From an uncultured Anaerolineales bacterium (GTDB lineage Bacteria; Chloroflexota; Anaerolineae; Anaerolineales; Villigracilaceae), in NCBI GenBank assembly GCA_938008865.1, contig CALLJA010000433.1:1-16937 (forward strand): DNA of 16,937 bases. Direction: 5' to 3'. Below the pieces are notes generated by a model. It made no database searches and was not told the origin of the DNA. It was given only the letters and a program-made list of their open reading frames with translations. The translations under genes and the position numbers were made by a program. Below, piece by piece: positions 15,076 through 16,937 of the stretch. Numbering within the stretch: the stretch's first letter is position 1; each line of letters opens with the position of its first letter.

Positions 15076-15606
15076 TTATTTTTGTCTCGGGATCAACCCG
15101 CCCAGGAGTGCATACAAAATCCCCGCGGCAAACAGAAAAAACTTGGCCCAGGCGCAGCCCGCCGCCACCCCAGGCCAGGGATCAGACGCCCCCGCCGAAA
15201 GGATCTGCCACAGCCCGAAGTTCTCCAGCGCGTCGAACAGCGCCGCCGCGAACGCGCCCCAGCCTGCCGCCGCCCCGAGCGAGCGCAGCCAGCCCGAGTG
15301 ACGTCCCGCCGCCAGCAGGGTCGCCAGGGCGATGAAGATGGCGTAGGTGGGCATGAACAGGTAGTCGAAACCCAGGCCGAACGCGACGTTCAAGCGGGCG
15401 GATTCGTCCCACGAGGCGACCATCGCCGCGGAGCGTTCCGCCGTGCCCGCCAGCTCGTACGAGACGATGCCGTTCGGGGCGGCGGGCGTGCGCAGGGGCG
15501 AATCGAGGGCCTGGAAGATGGCGAACATGCCCAGGGTCAGGAGCAGGAACGTGACAAAGAGCGGACCGCGCGAGGCGCGGGCGACAAATTCGAGGGGATG
15601 CTGCAT
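15076..15606 (-). CDS. Uncharacterised four-TM membrane protein
   Basis: A 176-residue protein with four predicted TM helices, at about 15-33, 76-99, 107-126 and 147-170. A conserved-looking extracytoplasmic loop between helices 1 and 2 contains TPAAPNGIVSYELAG and a later SWDE. The second helix opens with FGLGFDYLFMPTYA. I do not recognise a named function; proteins with this loop-and-helix layout are usually annotated only as hypothetical. The start is backed by a GGAG site about 6 bases upstream. It lies 30 bases after the GNAT-like gene on the same strand, so the two are probably co-transcribed, and a clear terminator follows. No catalytic residues or metal-binding motif can be picked out. 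Confidence 0.75.
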   Translation of the reverse strand: MQHPLEFVARASRGPLFVTFLLLTLGMFAIFQALDSPLRTPAAPNGIVSYELAGTAERSAAMVASWDESARLNVAFGLGFDYLFMPTYAIFIALATLLAAGRHSGWLRSLGAAAGWGAFAAALFDALENFGLWQILSAGASDPWPGVAAGCAWAKFFLFAAGILYALLGGLIPRQK

Positions 15607-15636
15607 GGCGGCTCCGTGACGGGAACAGGCGGAAGG

Positions 15637-16773
15637 TCAGCTTTCCAACGCTTTGCGATAGACGCGATAGTTCTTGTATTCCACGCCGTTCAGGTTCCTC
15701 AGGTCGGCGCGCATCTGCTCGGCGGACTCGGCCACCTGGGTCATCTCCACGTGGCTGAACTGGCGGAACTCCAACAGGGTGCGCCCCATCTCGGAGTACA
15801 ACAAGGCATTGCCGCCCTTGCCGTGATACTCGGGCAGGATGCCCATGCCGTTGACCGCCACGGTGTTGGTGCGGCGCATCTCCAGCAGCAGGTCGGCCAG
15901 CGTGAACGGATTCAAGCGGCCCCTGGCGCGCTGCAGGGCCGCCGAGACGTCGTGGAAGGCGAACAGGAAGCCGACCGCCTCGTCGCCGTGGGTGACGATC
16001 TTGATCAGGCGGTGGTCGGCCACGGTCAGGATATTCTCGACCACGAAGTCGATCTCTTTTTTGGTGAACGGGAAATATTCCCAGTTGTTGACGAAGGCCT
16101 TGTTATAGGCGTCGCCGATACGGTCGGCCCAGCCGACCAGTTCCTTTTTGTTCTTGAACTTCTTGACCGCCAGCCCGCTGCGCTCGGCGGCGCGGCGCGC
16201 GATGCGCTCCACCCGTTCGGGGATCTGGAACTGGTCGGCGGGCAGGTAGCAGGAGACGAAATCCACTTCCTTGACGAAGCCCTGCGCCTCGATCAGTTCC
16301 TGGTAATAGGGATAGTTGTAGGCCAGCATGGTCATGGTCTGACGATGCTCGAAGCCGAGCACCTGAACCCCGTACCCATCCAGCGGACCCAGGCCCTTCG
16401 GCCCGACGGCGCAATCCAGCCCGCGCGCTTTGGCCCACTCGAAGACGGTCTGGAACAGGGCCGCGGCGGCCTCGGGGTCGTTCTCGCACTCGAAGAAGTA
16501 GAAATCGGCTTCCTTCGAATTGTGATACTGGTTGAAGGGACGGTTCTCGATGGCGGCGATGCGCCCCACGTCGCGGCCGTCGCGCACGGCCAGGAAGAAT
16601 TCCACGTCGGAATGCTCGTAAAAGGGATGCTTCTGCGGGTTGAGCTGGTTATACGCATCCAGGTTGAGCGGCGGCACCCATTGCGGACAGTCCCGGTACA
16701 GGCGATGCGGAAGTTCCACAAAACGGCGCACCTGGGCCTTGTTGCGGGTCTCCACCTTTTCGATGCTGAGCAT
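15637..16773 (-). CDS. GNAT-like N-acetyltransferase family protein (YghO-like, two lobes)
   Basis: A 378-residue protein. The N-terminal half (about 1-170) has a GNAT-like layout (FFLAVRDGRDVGRIAAIEN at about 59-77), then GPKGLGPLDGYGVQVLGF (124-141) and YNYPYYQELIEAQGF. The C-terminal half (about 250-378) contains VNGMGILPEYHGKGGNALL (307-325), which fits the acetyl-CoA pyrophosphate-binding motif of GNAT enzymes. The overall pattern is that of large, poorly characterised GNAT proteins such as YghO; the acceptor is unknown. The start at 16773 is chosen for its AAGGAG site 6 bases upstream. A longer frame is open to 16917 but would run through the divergent promoter region and brnT. It probably forms an operon with the small membrane protein downstream. 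Confidence 0.78.
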   Translation of the reverse strand: MLSIEKVETRNKAQVRRFVELPHRLYRDCPQWVPPLNLDAYNQLNPQKHPFYEHSDVEFFLAVRDGRDVGRIAAIENRPFNQYHNSKEADFYFFECENDPEAAAALFQTVFEWAKARGLDCAVGPKGLGPLDGYGVQVLGFEHRQTMTMLAYNYPYYQELIEAQGFVKEVDFVSCYLPADQFQIPERVERIARRAAERSGLAVKKFKNKKELVGWADRIGDAYNKAFVNNWEYFPFTKKEIDFVVENILTVADHRLIKIVTHGDEAVGFLFAFHDVSAALQRARGRLNPFTLADLLLEMRRTNTVAVNGMGILPEYHGKGGNALLYSEMGRTLLEFRQFSHVEMTQVAESAEQMRADLRNLNGVEYKNYRVYRKALES

Positions 16774-16807
16774 GGATGACTCCTTAAAAAGAAATGAGTA
16801 CAAGCCA

Positions 16808-16813
16808 AGTATA
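16808..16813 (-). promoter_or_regulatory. Candidate -10 box of the GNAT-like gene
   Basis: On the minus strand this reads TATACT, 34 bases upstream of the GNAT-like start codon and about 22 bases ahead of its AAGGAG site. No strong -35 is visible. It is divergent from the brnT promoter. Confidence 0.4.
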
Positions 16814-16852
16814 TAACAAAATGACCGTAGAAAAGTTTCCCGACCGTCAAAA

Positions 16853-16869
16853 TCGGGATATACTCCCGA
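16853..16869. promoter_or_regulatory. Palindromic operator overlapping the brnT -10 box
   Basis: TCGGGATATACTCCCGA is a perfect 6-bp inverted repeat with a 5-base centre. It includes the likely -10 box TATACT (16859-16864) of the gene starting at 16871. A further half-site, TCCCGA, lies at 16838-16843. Toxin-antitoxin operons of the BrnTA type are commonly autorepressed by the antitoxin; this site is well placed for that. The ATG follows 6 bases after the -10, so the mRNA may be leaderless. Confidence 0.55.
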
Positions 16870-16870
16870 C

Positions 16871-16937
16871 ATGAAGTTCACCTGGGACCCGCAAAAAGCT
16901 TCCAATAATCTTCGCAAGCACGGCGTCCATTTTGATG
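16871..16937 (+). CDS. brnT: BrnT-family toxin, N-terminal fragment (runs off window)
   Basis: Only the first 22 codons are present, reading MKFTWDPQKASNNLRKHGVH and then FD. This F-x-W-D-P-x-K-A-x-x-N-x-x-K-H-G-V-x-F pattern is the N-terminal hallmark of the BrnT family, RNase-like toxins of the type II BrnT-BrnA toxin-antitoxin system. The antitoxin gene brnA would be expected directly downstream, outside the window. There is no Shine-Dalgarno site; a TATACT box ends 6 bases before the ATG within a palindrome. It is divergent from the GNAT-like gene. The signature is distinctive despite its shortness, but completeness and the partner cannot be checked here. Confidence 0.75.
   Translation, partial: MKFTWDPQKASNNLRKHGVHFD

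Noticed and set aside
14962..16779. A 605-codon plus-strand frame across the membrane protein and GNAT-like genes
   Set aside because: It covers two better-supported minus genes and a terminator, and its translation is Arg/Gln/Gly-rich without any domain pattern.
16774..16917. N-terminal extension of the GNAT-like gene to 16917
   Set aside because: A strong AAGGAG site marks the Met at 16773, and the extension would run through the divergent brnT start and both promoters.

Overview
The window comes from a GC-rich bacterium. Its gene style, with tight ATGA-overlap operons, PilZ and PIG-L proteins, a large alpha-amylase-family enzyme and a group 4 hydrogenase, suggests an anaerobic or facultative Chloroflexota of the Anaerolineae type. 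That assignment is inference from gene content, since no rRNA or other marker gene is present.

Layout. At 1-374 (-) lies the N-terminal part of a PIG-L deacetylase. It is divergent from a small PilZ (c-di-GMP receptor) gene at 446-832 (+), which ends in a clear intrinsic terminator. At 886-3765 (-) is a GH13/alpha-amylase-family protein with a long N-terminal region and a lysine-rich, histone-H1-like tail. Divergent from it, at 3862-6147 (+), is an orphan membrane sensor histidine kinase (multi-TM, GAF, HisKA, HATPase), again followed by a hairpin.

The core is a minus-strand operon from 14861 down to 6243. It encodes a membrane-bound, complex-I-like group 4 [NiFe]-hydrogenase. In transcription order the genes are: a DUF4040/MbhD-like membrane subunit, a NuoK/MrpC-like subunit, a NuoL-like antiporter subunit with a C-terminal extension, a NuoN/MrpD-like antiporter subunit, a small three-TM subunit, the [4Fe-4S] small subunit, a fused NuoC-NuoD-type large subunit with all four NiFe-ligand cysteines, a NuoH-like proton-channel subunit, a two-cluster ferredoxin subunit and a HycI-type maturation protease. 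The protease fits the cleavable C-terminal peptide visible on the large subunit. The expected role is exchange of electrons between a reduced carrier (ferredoxin or a formate-derived donor) and protons, producing H2 and pumping ions through the two antiporter-like subunits. A perfect CRP/FNR-family palindrome (TGTGA-N6-TCACA) sits upstream of the first gene, so the operon is probably under redox or effector control. An imperfect 60-bp inverted repeat interrupts the operon between the membrane module and the catalytic module.

Upstream of the operon are a small four-TM membrane protein (15076-15606, -, with its own terminator) and a two-lobed GNAT-like acetyltransferase (15637-16773, -). At the right edge is the start of a divergent BrnT-type toxin gene (16871 onward, +), with a palindrome overlapping its -10 box. 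No tRNA, rRNA, CRISPR array, insertion sequence or origin was found. No gene-free stretch exceeds 300 bases; the longest is 14862-15075.
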